A DNA stretch of 64,000 nucleotides from Cycloclasticus sp. symbiont of Bathymodiolus heckerae (GCA_002101235.1 LWTL01000116.1:19695-83694); one strand, 5' to 3'. Positions 9,442 through 19,810 are shown, counted from the first letter of the stretch. Numbers and translations are program-made. The notes: generated from the sequence alone by a model not told the origin.

Positions 9442-9978
9442 ATGAGTACCTCAGACCCAACTAGCGGCGATATCGTCTCAAGTGAGAACATGAATCAGAA
9501 TCAATATCTAACCTTTTTGCTAGGGGAAGAGGAATATGGTGTTGATATATTAAGGGTTCAAGAAATTAGAGGCTGGGACTCAGTAACGACTATTCCCAAT
9601 TCGCCTGCGTTTATTAAAGGTGTTATTAACTTGCGTGGCACGATTGTGTCCATCTTGGATTTACGTGAACGATTCGGTATAGAAAGTGTTGAATACGATG
9701 ACTTAACTGTCGTAGTGGTTCTTCGTGTTAAAAGTGAAGACAGCGACAAAGACCGCATTATGGGCGTGGTTGTGGATGCGGTTTCTGAGGTGTACCACAT
9801 TAGTGAAGAGGAGCTAAAAGATGCACCGGATCTAGGTTATGCCATCAATATGGACTATATGAAAGGCATGGCAACCATTGATGACAAGATGATTATTGTA
9901 TTAGATATCGACCACCTTATGAGTTTGAAGGATATCGATGCGATGGAAAAATCAGGCAAAGCATTAACGGAGGACTAA
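9442..9978 (+). CDS. cheW: Chemotaxis coupling protein CheW
   Basis: A 178-residue protein consisting mainly of one CheW domain, residues 22-165 (YLTFLLGEEEYGVDILRVQEI, PAFIKGVINLRGTIVSILDLR, YMKGMATIDDKMIIVLDI). It couples receptors to CheA in the array. AGGAG lies upstream of the ATG (9430-9434). It follows cheA by 47 bases and precedes the parA-like gene by 6, so it is part of the same operon. The 20-residue polar N-terminal extension is not conserved in CheW generally. Confidence 0.96.
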   Translation: MSTSDPTSGDIVSSENMNQNQYLTFLLGEEEYGVDILRVQEIRGWDSVTTIPNSPAFIKGVINLRGTIVSILDLRERFGIESVEYDDLTVVVVLRVKSEDSDKDRIMGVVVDAVSEVYHISEEELKDAPDLGYAINMDYMKGMATIDDKMIIVLDIDHLMSLKDIDAMEKSGKALTED

Positions 9979-9984
9979 TTCGGC

Positions 9985-10731
9985 ATGCGTACTTTTGCGG
10001 TTTTAAATCAAAAAGGTGGCGTGGGTAAAACCACAACAGCTATTAATTTAGCGCATGCAATGGCGCTGCGCGGACATAAAGTGACCGCAATTGATATGGA
10101 CCCGCAGAACCACTTAACAGCTGGCTTGGGTGAAGAGCAGCATCCGCAGTCGGGTATTGACGAGGTATTGCTTGGCGAATCGACCTTCGCCGAAATGCGT
10201 ATAAATGCACGCGAAAATTTAAAATTAATGCCAGCAGGAACACGGTTGTCAGAAGTTGAGCAAAGCGTACGTGGCATTAAAGGCGGTCACTTGTTGGCTG
10301 ATGAGGTTAAAAAGCTACGGCAAGACTTCGTGTTTATAGATTGTCCGCCTTCATCAGGTATTTTATCCATGAACGCTATTTTGGCCGCTAAAGAGATCAT
10401 TATTCCTGTGTCGAGTGATTACTTGGCATTGCATGGGATGTCCCGTTTGATGGGGATTCTTAAACATGTTGAAGGTCGTTTAAATCATAAAATGAAAGTA
10501 TGGGTCGTATTGACTCGCTTTCATAGTCGTCGACGTTTGTCGAATGAAGTTCGAGATAAATTAGTCAGTTATTTTACAGACAGTGTATTGGTAACGCCTG
10601 TTCGGGAGGCTGTTGCTTTAGCGGAGAGCCCAAGTTATGGGCAGACAATTTTTGAATACCAAAAACGCAGTAATGGAGCGATTGATTACAGCAACCTAGC
10701 GGAAGATTTGCTAAACGGGAGAACGTTATGA
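9985..10731 (+). CDS. ParA/Soj-family ATPase of the chemosensory operon
   Basis: A 248-residue deviant Walker ATPase: NQKGGVGKTT at residues 8-17, switch I MDPQNHLTAGL, and Walker B-like FIDCPPSSG. It is not a chromosomal parA, since there is no parB next to it. It sits between cheW and a receptor. ParA homologues in chemotaxis operons (PpfA in Rhodobacter, ParC in Vibrio) position or partition receptor arrays. The receptor downstream is soluble, which fits partitioning of a cytoplasmic array; this is inference. Its stop codon overlaps the start of the next small ORF. Confidence 0.92.
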   Translation: MRTFAVLNQKGGVGKTTTAINLAHAMALRGHKVTAIDMDPQNHLTAGLGEEQHPQSGIDEVLLGESTFAEMRINARENLKLMPAGTRLSEVEQSVRGIKGGHLLADEVKKLRQDFVFIDCPPSSGILSMNAILAAKEIIIPVSSDYLALHGMSRLMGILKHVEGRLNHKMKVWVVLTRFHSRRRLSNEVRDKLVSYFTDSVLVTPVREAVALAESPSYGQTIFEYQKRSNGAIDYSNLAEDLLNGRTL

Positions 10732-10895
10732 TGAATACATCCAGAATGCAAAAAAGGAAACAAAGCGGCCAGCAACACAGCCTTCCTAAAAGCGGGAAAA
10801 ATAAGCACCTAGATAGAAAATCAAACTTTATAAGCATGAGTGAGGCGCGCCAAATAGCCGAGCACGTGTTCTCAGGTATTGCTTGGAGCGGTTAA
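10728..10895 (+). CDS. Small basic protein between parA-like gene and receptor (55 aa)
   Basis: ATG at 10728 overlaps the parA-like stop codon in an ATGA arrangement, a typical sign of translational coupling. The frame is open for 55 codons to TAA at 10893-10895. The N-terminal half is strongly basic (RMQKRKQSGQQHS, KSGKNKHLDRKS). The C-terminal half looks helical (SMSEARQIAEHVFSGIAW). I do not recognise the family. Position suggests a partner of the ParA ATPase, because ParA-type ATPases are commonly stimulated by short basic N-terminal peptides. That is inference from charge and context only. Confidence 0.6.
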   Translation: MMNTSRMQKRKQSGQQHSLPKSGKNKHLDRKSNFISMSEARQIAEHVFSGIAWSG

Positions 10896-10913
10896 TGGAA
10901 AACGGGGACAGAA

Positions 10914-13868
10914 ATGACGGATAAGAAGGGTAAAAAAGATAAGTCGTTGGGATTTGACCCTTTGGCTTGGATGGATGACGATGCCACGGCAGATGAGGCG
11001 CCTAAGCCGAAGCCAACGGTTAAAAAAGTTAAGCCTAAAGTAGCGGCCAAAGCAAAGGTGGTTAAAAAGGGAAAGGTTAAGCCATATGTGTCTGAATTAG
11101 GCTTAGATGTTGAAACGCTAGAAAGCAGTTTTGTGTTATTAGCGCCTGTTGCAGAGGACATGATTAACCAGTTCTATACCAATTTATTTGAGCAGTACCC
11201 CGGCGTTATCCCCTTATTTGAGAACACGACTCAAAAGCAGCAAGTCCAAAAGTTGTTAGGGGCCATTAAGTTAACGATAGAAAACTTACGTAACCCCGAT
11301 AAGCTCGTGCCTGTTTTAGTGGCGATGGGTGAACGGCATCAAGGATATGGGGCAGAAGCGGCGCATTATCAAGCTGTGGCAGAAACCTTATTAGGCGTTA
11401 TGGAAGAATACGCCGGAGACAAATGGACGCAACAAATAAATGACGCTTGGACGGGAGCGTTAAACCTAATCGCAGACACTATGTTGGGCGCATACAAAAA
11501 AGAAGAGGGCAGTGCAATGAGTAAAGAACAATTAGCAGAGCTAAAGTATTTAAAGGCAGCAGTACAAGGTGCGCAAACTAACCTCATGATGTGTGATGCT
11601 GATTTAAACATCACCTATGCGAATGATGCGGTGATAGACATGCTACAAAATCGTGTTGATGTATTGCGCGAAATTTGGCCAAGCATAGACCCGCAAAATC
11701 TCATTGGTGAGTGCATTGATAGCTTCCATAAAAATCCAGCACATCAACGTGCATTACTAGCCGATAAAAATCGTTTGCCAGCAGAGGCTGAAATTCAGCT
11801 AGGCGATATAACGTTTAAAGTTAAGGCCTCGTTCGTAGAGGGCGAGGATGGTAACTACGCAGGCAACATGGTTGAGTGGCAAGACTTAACTGAGCAAAAA
11901 GTAAAAGAGCTCGAAGTGGCGCGTTTGCAATCAGCCGTTGATAGCGCACAAACTAACTTGATGATGTGTGATGCCGACTTAAACATTACATACGCCAACG
12001 AGGCAGTTATTGGAATGCTGGCGCATCGTGTGAATGAATTGCGTACTATTTGGCCGGGTATGGATCCAGAGAATCTTATCGGAACATGTATTGACGGGTT
12101 TCACAAAAACCCAGCGCATCAGCGAGCTTTATTGTCAGACAAATCACGTTTGCCAGCGCAAGCTGAGATTGAGGTGGCTGGCTTAACATTTTCCGTAAAC
12201 GCAAGTTACATAGAAAGCCCCGACGGTGAGTACATGGGTAATATGGTTGAGTGGCAAGATTTAACCGAGCAAAAAGAAAAAGAACGTGAAGTGGCGCGTT
12301 TACAATCAGGGCTTGATAGCGCAGAAACAAATATCATGATGTGTGATAACGACTTGAATATTATTTACGCCAATGATGCGGTGGTGGCTATGTTGCAAAA
12401 GCGCGTGCATGAGTTACGTGAGATTTGGCCAACGCTTGATCCGCAAAACTTAATTGGTGCGTGTATTGATGGTTTCCATAAAAACCCAGCACATCAGAGG
12501 GCGTTGTTATCGGATAAATCGCGTTTACCGGCGAAAGCAGAAATTAATGTAGCAGGCTTAACATTTTCCGTAAATGCGAGTTACATAGAAAGCCCAGATG
12601 GTGAGTACATGGGCAATATGGTTGAGTGGCAAGATTTAACTGAAGAAAAAGATGCCGAGAGTCAAATACAACGAATTATTGCCGCAGCGGCAGCAGGGCA
12701 GTTAGATGAGCGAATTGATCACGCCACATACAATGGCGGCATAAAGTCTATAGCAGAAGGGGTTAATGACTTGGTTGACACTTTTGCGGCGCCTATTCGT
12801 TCTGTTGCGGGTGTGATGGATGAGTTGTCAAAAGGTAACTTAGATATCAGAGCCGATGGGGAATACAGTGGTGAACTCGAAGAGTTAATGCGCTCGGTCA
12901 ATGCAACTATTGATAAGTTACAAGAGTCGATTAGCTCAATCAGTACCGCCTCTAGCAATATCAGCGTAGCGACTAGTGAAATTGCAACAGGTAATGCGGA
13001 CTTGAGTAATAGAACTGAGCAGCAAGCATCTGAGCTTGAGGAAACAGCGGCCAGTGTTGAAGAGTTAACCAGCACCGTTCAACAAAGTGCGGCAAACTCA
13101 AAACGCGCAAACGATCTAGCAGAAGGTGCGAGCGCGCAGGCTGAAAAAGGCGGTAATGTTGTGAAAGAGGCAGTGGTCGCTATGAGTGAAATCAACTCAG
13201 CGAGTAAGAAAATTGCCGACATTATTGGTGTGATTGATGAGATAGCATTCCAAACAAACTTGTTAGCGTTGAATGCGGCTGTTGAAGCGGCCAGAGCGGG
13301 TGAACAAGGGCGTGGCTTTGCAGTTGTGGCTAGTGAGGTAAGGAACTTAGCGCAACGAAGTGCGGGCGCAGCCAAAGAAATTAAACAGCTAATTAATGAC
13401 AGTGTTGAGAAGGTAAGTGAAGGTAGCAAATTAGTCGATGAGTCGGGTGATATGTTGGCCCAAATTGTCACATCAGTACAAGAAGTGAGTGGGTTAATTG
13501 CAGAGATCGCATCTGCGAGTGCAGAGCAAGCGGCAGGTATTGAGCAAGTTAATTCAGCGGTGACAAATTTGGATTCGGTTACACAACAAAATGCTGCTCT
13601 AGTTGAAGAAGCATCGGCCGCGGCAATGTCGTTGCAAGATCAAGCCGGTACGTTAGATACGGCAACATCGTTTTTTACACTTCCCGCGACGATGGTGTCT
13701 GTAGCTCCAGCGCCAAGAGCTCCAACAGCAGCTTTTGCTCCAGCGGCGGCGCCAAGACCAGCGCCAGTAAGACCTGCGGTTGCCCGAGCCCCAGCCCCAG
13801 CCCCAGCCGCCGCAAGACCAGCGCCAATACGTCCTGCAGCAGATGATGATGAATGGGATGAGTTCTAG
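10914..13868 (+). CDS. Globin-coupled, triple-PAS soluble chemoreceptor (Aer2-like) with CheR-docking tail
   Basis: A 984-residue receptor without membrane helices. After a basic N-terminus comes a globin-coupled sensor domain, about residues 56-195 (distal-side [10 protein letters not shown]; proximal His in MGERHQGYG). Three PAS domains follow as exact-period repeats of 125 residues (213-337, 338-462, 463-587), each with [12 protein letters not shown] and [10 protein letters not shown]. Then come HAMP-like segments (590-690), the signalling hairpin (tip near 773-800: [14 protein letters not shown]) and an Ala/Pro-rich linker. The tail is EWDEF, a W-x-x-F pentapeptide that recruits CheR, as GWEEF does in Pseudomonas Aer2. 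The PAS sequences resemble haem-binding Aer2 PAS. Oxygen or redox sensing is therefore likely. Confidence 0.95.
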   Translation: MTDKKGKKDKSLGFDPLAWMDDDATADEAPKPKPTVKKVKPKVAAKAKVVKKGKVKPYVSELGLDVETLESSFVLLAPVAEDMINQFYTNLFEQYPGVIPLFENTTQKQQVQKLLGAIKLTIENLRNPDKLVPVLVAMGERHQGYGAEAAHYQAVAETLLGVMEEYAGDKWTQQINDAWTGALNLIADTMLGAYKKEEGSAMSKEQLAELKYLKAAVQGAQTNLMMCDADLNITYANDAVIDMLQNRVDVLREIWPSIDPQNLIGECIDSFHKNPAHQRALLADKNRLPAEAEIQLGDITFKVKASFVEGEDGNYAGNMVEWQDLTEQKVKELEVARLQSAVDSAQTNLMMCDADLNITYANEAVIGMLAHRVNELRTIWPGMDPENLIGTCIDGFHKNPAHQRALLSDKSRLPAQAEIEVAGLTFSVNASYIESPDGEYMGNMVEWQDLTEQKEKEREVARLQSGLDSAETNIMMCDNDLNIIYANDAVVAMLQKRVHELREIWPTLDPQNLIGACIDGFHKNPAHQRALLSDKSRLPAKAEINVAGLTFSVNASYIESPDGEYMGNMVEWQDLTEEKDAESQIQRIIAAAAAGQLDERIDHATYNGGIKSIAEGVNDLVDTFAAPIRSVAGVMDELSKGNLDIRADGEYSGELEELMRSVNATIDKLQESISSISTASSNISVATSEIATGNADLSNRTEQQASELEETAASVEELTSTVQQSAANSKRANDLAEGASAQAEKGGNVVKEAVVAMSEINSASKKIADIIGVIDEIAFQTNLLALNAAVEAARAGEQGRGFAVVASEVRNLAQRSAGAAKEIKQLINDSVEKVSEGSKLVDESGDMLAQIVTSVQEVSGLIAEIASASAEQAAGIEQVNSAVTNLDSVTQQNAALVEEASAAAMSLQDQAGTLDTATSFFTLPATMVSVAPAPRAPTAAFAPAAAPRPAPVRPAVARAPAPAPAAARPAPIRPAADDDEWDEF
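11551..12651 (+). repeat. Three 375-bp in-frame tandem repeats encoding PAS domains
   Basis: Matching points such as the AQTNLMMCD codons recur at 11574, 11949 and 12324, exactly 375 bases apart. The repeats are diverged at the DNA level but nearly identical in protein at [12 protein letters not shown] and [10 protein letters not shown]. Repeats 2 and 3 are the more alike, which suggests stepwise duplication followed by gene conversion or selection. Confidence 0.9.
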
Positions 13869-13937
13869 ATAGAGCTGAAGTTTGATTGCTTTAAAGCAAT
13901 GGCGAAGTAAAAATAGTGTGAGAGGCTTAGAAAATTT

Positions 13938-13983
13938 CCAGATAACTTGTTTTTTGTATTAACGAGTTATCTGGTGTTTTTTA
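13938..13983 (+). terminator. Intrinsic terminator between the globin receptor and cheR
   Basis: Arms CCAGATAACT (13938-13947) and AGTTATCTGG (13965-13974) pair perfectly. The stem can extend by about four more pairs inward, including one G-U. It is followed by TGTTTTTTA. It separates the sensor genes from cheR-cheD-cheB, so the adaptation genes may be expressed at a lower level or from a second promoter. Confidence 0.8.
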
Positions 13984-13996
13984 TCCTAGAAAAGGA

Positions 13997-14863
13997 ATGG
14001 AGAGGGAAGTGGTTGCACCGATAAAGCCCGATAAAAAGAGGGAGTTTGAATTTACTGCGAAGGCATTTGATCAAATACGTTCGCTAGTAAAAGAGAAAAC
14101 AGGCATTGTTCTTTCTGATGGAAAACAAGATATGGTATATGGCCGGTTAACACGCCGCTTGCGCGCGCTGGATCTACCGAATTTTGAGAGCTATATCCAA
14201 ATTGTTAAAAGTGGACATGAAGAAGAACTCATTAACTTGGTTAATGCGATTACGACAAACTTAACGTCATTTTTTAGAGAAGAGCACCATTTTGGTTATT
14301 TGAGAAATACAGTGTTTCCTGCGTTGATGGAGAAAAATGCAGCAACGCGAAAAATTAGAATTTGGAGCGCAGGTTGTTCAACAGGTGAAGAGCCATACAG
14401 TATCGCCATGACGGTACGAGAGTTTTTCCCTTGGGATAGTGACTGGGATGTAAAAATTATCGCAACCGACTTAGACTCTAATGTGGTCAATACGGGAAAA
14501 AAAGGCGTGTACCAGTTATCCCGTGTTGAAGGTGTATCAAACGAATATAAGAAGCGTTGGATGCGGCGCGGTAAGGGCGACAAGTCAGACTTTGTAAAAA
14601 TGAATGCAGAGTTGCAAGATTTAATTACGTTTAAGCAATTAAATTTATTAGAAGGTTGGCCTTTAAAAGGGCCGGTGGATATTATTTTTTGCCGTAATGT
14701 GGTGATTTATTTCGACAAAGATACGCAGCGAGTGTTGTTCGATCGCTATGCGGATATGTTGGCGCCTGATGGGCATTTATTTATAGGGCATTCTGAGAAC
14801 ATGTTCAATGTTTGTGACCGGTTTGAGTCGTTAGGCCATACCATTTACGCAAAGAAGTTTTAA
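13997..14863 (+). CDS. cheR: Chemotaxis glutamate methyltransferase CheR
   Basis: A 288-residue SAM-dependent methyltransferase. The N-terminal helical domain covers residues 15-80. The SAM-binding core includes IRIWSAGCSTGEEPYSIAM (motif I region) and DIIFCRNVVIYFD. It methylates glutamates on receptors and should bind the EWDEF tail of the receptor encoded upstream. AAAGGA precedes the ATG. An intrinsic terminator lies just upstream. It is followed after 4 bases by cheD, so cheR-cheD-cheB form one unit. Confidence 0.96.
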   Translation: MEREVVAPIKPDKKREFEFTAKAFDQIRSLVKEKTGIVLSDGKQDMVYGRLTRRLRALDLPNFESYIQIVKSGHEEELINLVNAITTNLTSFFREEHHFGYLRNTVFPALMEKNAATRKIRIWSAGCSTGEEPYSIAMTVREFFPWDSDWDVKIIATDLDSNVVNTGKKGVYQLSRVEGVSNEYKKRWMRRGKGDKSDFVKMNAELQDLITFKQLNLLEGWPLKGPVDIIFCRNVVIYFDKDTQRVLFDRYADMLAPDGHLFIGHSENMFNVCDRFESLGHTIYAKKF

Positions 14864-14867
14864 TTAG

Positions 14868-15515
14868 GTGGCGGTTACGAGTATAAAACCAGCGCATATG
14901 CCTGAGGCATTGCCTGGATTTGAGGATATAAATCGTTATTGGGATACAAGCCATGGGCATTATTCGGCAAAAATTTTGCCCGGACAGTATTACGTTAGTC
15001 AAAATGATGAGTTGATTGCCACTGTGTTAGGTTCGTGTATTTCCGTTTGTGCATATGACCGAGTTGCGGGTATTGGTGGCATGAATCACTTTATGTTGCC
15101 GCTGTATACAGATAGTCATAAGGCGGCATGGGGTCAAACGGTGATTAGTGCGGAAACTCGATACGGTAACTTTGCGATGGAGCACATGATTAATGACATT
15201 ATCAAACATGGCGGTGTTAAAAGTCGTTTAGAGATAAAGGTTATTGGTGGTGGCAGGGTCATGGAAAAGATGACAGATGTTGGTTTAAGAAATATTTCAT
15301 TTATTTACGACTATATTGCCAATGAACGGCTGAAACTAGTGTCGGAAGATGTGGGGGATAAGTACCCGCGCAAAGTATTGTTTCATGTAAAGACAGGGAA
15401 AGTTAAAGTGAGAAAATTGAGGAAAGTAAATAACTCGACATTACTTCAACGTGATGAAGAGTACATCAGTAAGCTTAATAGCTCGGAATTGGACGGGTCA
15501 GTTGACCTGTTTTAG
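14868..15515 (+). CDS. cheD: Chemoreceptor glutamine deamidase CheD
   Basis: A 215-residue CheD. The active-site region is clear: LIATVLGSCISVCAYD with catalytic Cys, then GGMNHFMLP with catalytic His. It deamidates receptor glutamines to glutamates. It starts with GTG 4 bases after the cheR stop, in a tight operon. The C-terminal 40 residues are polar and end GSVDLF, closely similar to the EIDLF end of the receptor-like protein at 16664-17884. Confidence 0.95.
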   Translation: MAVTSIKPAHMPEALPGFEDINRYWDTSHGHYSAKILPGQYYVSQNDELIATVLGSCISVCAYDRVAGIGGMNHFMLPLYTDSHKAAWGQTVISAETRYGNFAMEHMINDIIKHGGVKSRLEIKVIGGGRVMEKMTDVGLRNISFIYDYIANERLKLVSEDVGDKYPRKVLFHVKTGKVKVRKLRKVNNSTLLQRDEEYISKLNSSELDGSVDLF

Positions 15516-15533
15516 ACGGTTGGGATAAGTAAA

Positions 15534-16580
15534 ATGGTAACAGGTAAAAAAATACGCTTATTGATCGTGGACGATTCGGCTATTGTTCGACAGGTGCTGA
15601 CGGAAATTTTCTCAGCAACGGATGACATCGAAGTTGTGGGTACAGCAATAGACCCTTTGATTGCTAGAGATAAAATTAAGGTGCTACGGCCCGATGTTTT
15701 AACGTTAGATATTGAGATGCCAAGAATGGACGGTATTACGTTTCTTGGTAATTTGATGCGCCTTCGCCCTATGCCGGTGGTGATGATTTCAACACTCACC
15801 GAGAAGGGCGCGGAGGTAACATTTAAGGCTTTAGAGCTTGGTGCTGTAGACTTTGTTGCCAAGCCAAAGGTTAATATAAAAACAGAGTTGGCTAAATATT
15901 CAGCTGAGGTTTGTGACAAAGTTCGTACGGCTGCTAAGGCACGAATTCGTGGTGCAGATTTAGTAACAAGAAAAGCGGAGTCACAAAGGTTGGCGCCGGT
16001 TGTACGTAGAAATAACCGGCAGATTATAGCAATTGGTTCTTCTACAGGGGGTACTGAAGCGATAAAAGATATATTGGTGAAACTCCCTGTCGATTCGCCG
16101 CCTATCGTTATTACCCAACATATTCCAAAGTCATTCAGTGGGCCATTCGCTAGGCGATTGGACGGGATCTGTGATTTAACTGTTCATGAAGCGCAAACTG
16201 GGATGCTAATTGAGCCAGGTCATGTGTACGTTGCACCGGGTGATGGACATTTAATTATTATGAAGAGAGGCGCGCGTTATACCTGTGTGATTAATGATGG
16301 GCCACCAGTGAATAGACATAAGCCCTCGGTTGATGTGATGTTTCGTTCTTTGCTTGAATGTGCGGCAAAAGATGTGTTGGCTGTTATGCTTACGGGTATG
16401 GGTAATGATGGCTCTGCCGGTATGTTGGAGTTATTACAAGCCGGCGCGAAAACGACTGCGCAAGATGAGGCTTCAAGCGTTGTATGGGGTATGCCCGGTA
16501 GCGCAGTTAAGTTGTCGGCTGTTCAGTCGATTATTTCATTAAGTAATATGGCTGAGCACTTAGTAGGCCAATATGAGTAA
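15534..16580 (+). CDS. cheB: Chemotaxis protein-glutamate methylesterase CheB
   Basis: A 348-residue receiver-methylesterase. Receiver: LIVDDSAIVRQ with D13-D14, phospho-acceptor D59 in LTLDIEMPRMDG, VAKPK lysine. Methylesterase domain, about residues 160-345: catalytic Ser in GSSTGGTEA, His in TQHIPKSFSG, and Asp in TGMGNDGSAGM. It removes methyl groups from receptors and may deamidate glutamines. It is the third gene of the cheR-cheD-cheB unit, 18 bases after cheD. Confidence 0.96.
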   Translation: MVTGKKIRLLIVDDSAIVRQVLTEIFSATDDIEVVGTAIDPLIARDKIKVLRPDVLTLDIEMPRMDGITFLGNLMRLRPMPVVMISTLTEKGAEVTFKALELGAVDFVAKPKVNIKTELAKYSAEVCDKVRTAAKARIRGADLVTRKAESQRLAPVVRRNNRQIIAIGSSTGGTEAIKDILVKLPVDSPPIVITQHIPKSFSGPFARRLDGICDLTVHEAQTGMLIEPGHVYVAPGDGHLIIMKRGARYTCVINDGPPVNRHKPSVDVMFRSLLECAAKDVLAVMLTGMGNDGSAGMLELLQAGAKTTAQDEASSVVWGMPGSAVKLSAVQSIISLSNMAEHLVGQYE

Positions 16581-16663
16581 TGTTGGATTGTGCTTAAATA
16601 TTAAAGAATATGCGTATCTAGTCGACAATAAGGTTAGGCGCAAATAGGGTTAGGAGTAATTAA

Positions 16664-17884
16664 GTGACAGAACAAAGAAGTTTTATAGGGCAATTTTGGC
16701 CTGCTTTATTAGTGAGTGTTTTGGCCATGGGGGCAAGTTTGTTTTTGCCATCAGCAACGCCATTTCTAGCGTTAATATTAGTTGTTGTAACAACGCTTGC
16801 GTGGCTTGCAGTTGGTTTTATGTCCAGCAGCACGACTCCGGACGTGCAAGAGATGGCTGTTGTTGAGCAGAAAGCTCCCGTTGCGTCAGATATAGACCAA
16901 GAAATTAGTGGTTTATTGGATGATATAAGTTTAATTGTCAGTGAAGAGCTGTCTCGTGCGCAGCAAGAGGTCGCAAGAATCAGGCGGCTGTTGGGTGATG
17001 CCATCGTACAGTTGAGCAATGGCTTTAACGGTATGAATGAGCATGCGCAATTGCAAGAGCGTGAGATATCGAGTGTTATGAGTAGTATGGCGGGTGCTGA
17101 GGGTGATGATGCGAAGCTGGATTTCTCTACTTTTGTTGACGAAACAAATACCACCTTAAATTATTTCGTAGAGAATATATTAACTATTAGTCAGCAGAGC
17201 ATGGAGATGGTGGGCAATGTCGATGATATCTCAAAAAATATGGACGAAATTCACGAGCTGCTGAAAAACGTAACGGGTATTGCCGACCAAACGAATTTAC
17301 TTGCACTAAACGCCGCCATTGAAGCCGCGCGTGCTGGTGAACACGGTAGAGGTTTTGCTGTGGTGGCCGATGAGGTTCGTAAACTTTCCACCGGGTCTGC
17401 CGAAACAGTCGACCAAATTAGAGCGGTTATTGTTCAATCTCGAGGTAACATCAGTGCGGCGGTTGATAAAATAGGTCAAATGGCATCTAAAGACATGAAC
17501 GTGGCGATGGAATCGAAACAGCGTGTTAATGAAATGATGGGTGAAATTGGCGAAATGAATGGCATTATCGAAGACAAACTGCAGGTTATTAAAGGTATTA
17601 CAGCAGAGATAAATAATGATGTGAGCATGGCGGTTCGAGGCTTGCAATTCGAAGATATGATTAGCCAATTAACGCAGCATATTGAAACAACTTGCGAGCA
17701 AGTGTCACCATTCATCACACAAGTATCTAATGTTTATAAAAGTGACGATGCATCTAGTAATACCATTGCTAGGGTCAAAAACTTGCGTGAACAACTACAG
17801 AGAATACGCAGCGAAACCTGTGCAGTTAAGCATGAGGCAGTGGAGCAGAATTCAATGTCAGAAGGGGAAATTGACCTTTTCTAA
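16664..17884 (+). CDS. Membrane-anchored MCP-like signalling protein without periplasmic domain
   Basis: A 406-residue protein starting with GTG after TAGGAG. Residues 8-50 hold two membrane segments with almost no loop between them ([34 protein letters not shown]), so it lacks an external sensor. The hairpin tip is conserved near residues 205-235 ([31 protein letters not shown]). A later segment, [19 protein letters not shown], recurs in a class of such short receptors. The C-terminus is GEIDLF. It is last in the che cluster. It may sense membrane state, or act as an array scaffold or regulator rather than a ligand receptor. Confidence 0.92.
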   Translation: MTEQRSFIGQFWPALLVSVLAMGASLFLPSATPFLALILVVVTTLAWLAVGFMSSSTTPDVQEMAVVEQKAPVASDIDQEISGLLDDISLIVSEELSRAQQEVARIRRLLGDAIVQLSNGFNGMNEHAQLQEREISSVMSSMAGAEGDDAKLDFSTFVDETNTTLNYFVENILTISQQSMEMVGNVDDISKNMDEIHELLKNVTGIADQTNLLALNAAIEAARAGEHGRGFAVVADEVRKLSTGSAETVDQIRAVIVQSRGNISAAVDKIGQMASKDMNVAMESKQRVNEMMGEIGEMNGIIEDKLQVIKGITAEINNDVSMAVRGLQFEDMISQLTQHIETTCEQVSPFITQVSNVYKSDDASSNTIARVKNLREQLQRIRSETCAVKHEAVEQNSMSEGEIDLF

Positions 17885-17900
17885 CAGTTTTCTGCCGTTG

Positions 17901-19616
17901 TCATTGTTGATTAATAGCTGCTTTTAAGAACGTAATAATATTATCGAGAGGGATGTCTTGATTATCGCTATCCGTTCTTGCGCGGTACTCAACCATACCA
18001 TTTTCTAGTCCACGATCGCCGAGCACAACACGGTGAGGGATGCCGATTAGCTCCATGTCGGAGAACATAAAGCCAGGGCGAACCTTTCGATCATCGAAGA
18101 GTACGTCAAAACCAGCTTCTGTTAGCTCAATATAAAGCTTTTCAGTGGCGGATTTTAGTCGTTCGGACTTATGCATATTCATTGGTAATAAAGCTACTTG
18201 AAAAGGCGCTAACGCCGTCGGCCAAATAATACCTTTGTCATCATGATTTTGCTCAATAGCCGCAGCAATTACACGGGTAATACCAATGCCGTAACAGCCC
18301 ATCGTCATAACTTTATTTTTTCCATTTTCATCTAAAACAGACACGTTCATTGCTTGGCTGTATTTAGTGCCTAGTTGGAAAATATGACCTACTTCAATGC
18401 CGCGAGCGAGGGTAAGTGTGCCCTTTCCATCAGGGCTAGCATCGCCTTCAACGACTTGCCGAATGTCTATAATGGAATTAGATTCAGGTAAGTCACGGCC
18501 CCAATTTACATTGCGGTAATGCATGTCATTTTCATTAGCTCCACAGGTGAAGTTGGCCATAACAGCGGCACTGCGGTCGACGATAATAGGAATATCCAGA
18601 CCAATAGGGCCAATAAATCCTGCGTTGCAACCAGCGACTTTTTGAATATCCTCGTCGCTTGCCATGGTGAGAGGGGTCAAAACGCCATCAAGTTTTTCAA
18701 CCTTTATTTCGTTGAGCGTATGGTCCCCACGCAGTAGGAGTGCGATAACCGAATCGTCGTCACCTTTAACTAATAAAGTTTTCAAGCATTGGCTTGTTGG
18801 GATGTTAAAAAATGTACTAATGTCTTCGATGCTGCGTTGGTTTGGTGTTGATTCTTTCGATAGAACTTCACTTGCATCAGCTCTCGGTTCGGTAGGTGCT
18901 AGTGCCTCTGCCTTTTCAACATTGGCTGCATATTGGCTTTCGGTGGAAAATGCGATAGCGTCTTCACCTGAATCAGCCAGTACGTGAAATTCATGCGATG
19001 CGTTGCCGCCGATAGAGCCAGTATCAGCAAGAACGGGCCTGAAGTTCAAGCCTAAGCGCGTAAAAATATTGGTGTACGCTTGAAACATGCGATCGTACGT
19101 TTGTTGTAGTGATTCATCGCTAAGGTGAAAAGAGTAAGCGTCTTTCATAATGAACTCACGTGAGCGCATAATGCCGAAGCGAGGGCGAATTTCATCGCGA
19201 AATTTGGTTTGAATTTGGTAGTAATTAAGCGGTAATTGCTTGTAGCTTTTTATTTCATTACGTGCCAGTTCGGTAATAATTTCTTCATGTGTAGGGCCTA
19301 AGCAAAACTCGCGACCATGGCGATCTTTTAAACGGGCCAATTCTGGGCCGTACTGTTCCCAGCGACCAGACTCTTGCCATAATTCTGAAGGTTGCACGAC
19401 GGGCATCAGTACTTCTAGCGCGCCAGCATTGTTCATTTCTTCCCGAACAATCGCTTGAGCTTTCTGTAATACGCGAACACCTAACGGCAACCAGTTATAT
19501 AAGCCAGCGGCCAATTTTCGAACAAGCCCTGCACGGATCATCAGTTGATGGCTGGCGATTTCGGCGTCGGATGGGGTTTCTTTTACGGTATTAAGAGGGA
19601 ATTGGCTTGTGCGCAT
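17901..19616 (-). CDS. proS: Prolyl-tRNA synthetase
   Basis: A 571-residue class II synthetase of bacterial type, usual length for the family. Motif 2 and 3 regions are visible ([45 protein letters not shown]). The central YbaK-like editing insertion lies between residues about 225 and 385 ([29 protein letters not shown]). It charges tRNA-Pro and clears mischarged Ala. It converges with the last che gene (16-base gap) and marks the boundary between the chemosensory island and housekeeping genes. Confidence 0.98.
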   Translation of the reverse strand: MRTSQFPLNTVKETPSDAEIASHQLMIRAGLVRKLAAGLYNWLPLGVRVLQKAQAIVREEMNNAGALEVLMPVVQPSELWQESGRWEQYGPELARLKDRHGREFCLGPTHEEIITELARNEIKSYKQLPLNYYQIQTKFRDEIRPRFGIMRSREFIMKDAYSFHLSDESLQQTYDRMFQAYTNIFTRLGLNFRPVLADTGSIGGNASHEFHVLADSGEDAIAFSTESQYAANVEKAEALAPTEPRADASEVLSKESTPNQRSIEDISTFFNIPTSQCLKTLLVKGDDDSVIALLLRGDHTLNEIKVEKLDGVLTPLTMASDEDIQKVAGCNAGFIGPIGLDIPIIVDRSAAVMANFTCGANENDMHYRNVNWGRDLPESNSIIDIRQVVEGDASPDGKGTLTLARGIEVGHIFQLGTKYSQAMNVSVLDENGKNKVMTMGCYGIGITRVIAAAIEQNHDDKGIIWPTALAPFQVALLPMNMHKSERLKSATEKLYIELTEAGFDVLFDDRKVRPGFMFSDMELIGIPHRVVLGDRGLENGMVEYRARTDSDNQDIPLDNIITFLKAAINQQ

Positions 19617-19810
19617 AAGTGTTTACTTGTTTTAACGTATGTTGAATGACGGACGTTATTTTACGCTGAAAATATCACCTTACATAGTGGTTAGCGAGGG
19701 AAAGGCTATATAAGTCAATGTATTGTAAATTAACTAAAATTTTGGGAGTCTATTTTGCTATAGTTCTGCCTGCGTTTAGTGGTACTAAAACTATAAAATT
19801 ATAGAGGGGA

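Noticed and set aside
13789..13812. GCCCCA hexamer repeats in the receptor linker as a phase-variable tract
   Set aside because: The unit is six bases, so length changes keep the frame and only alter the Ala/Pro linker.
15498..17884. xDLF tails as beta-clamp binding motifs
   Set aside because: They lack the upstream Gln of clamp motifs, and neither protein has any link to replication.
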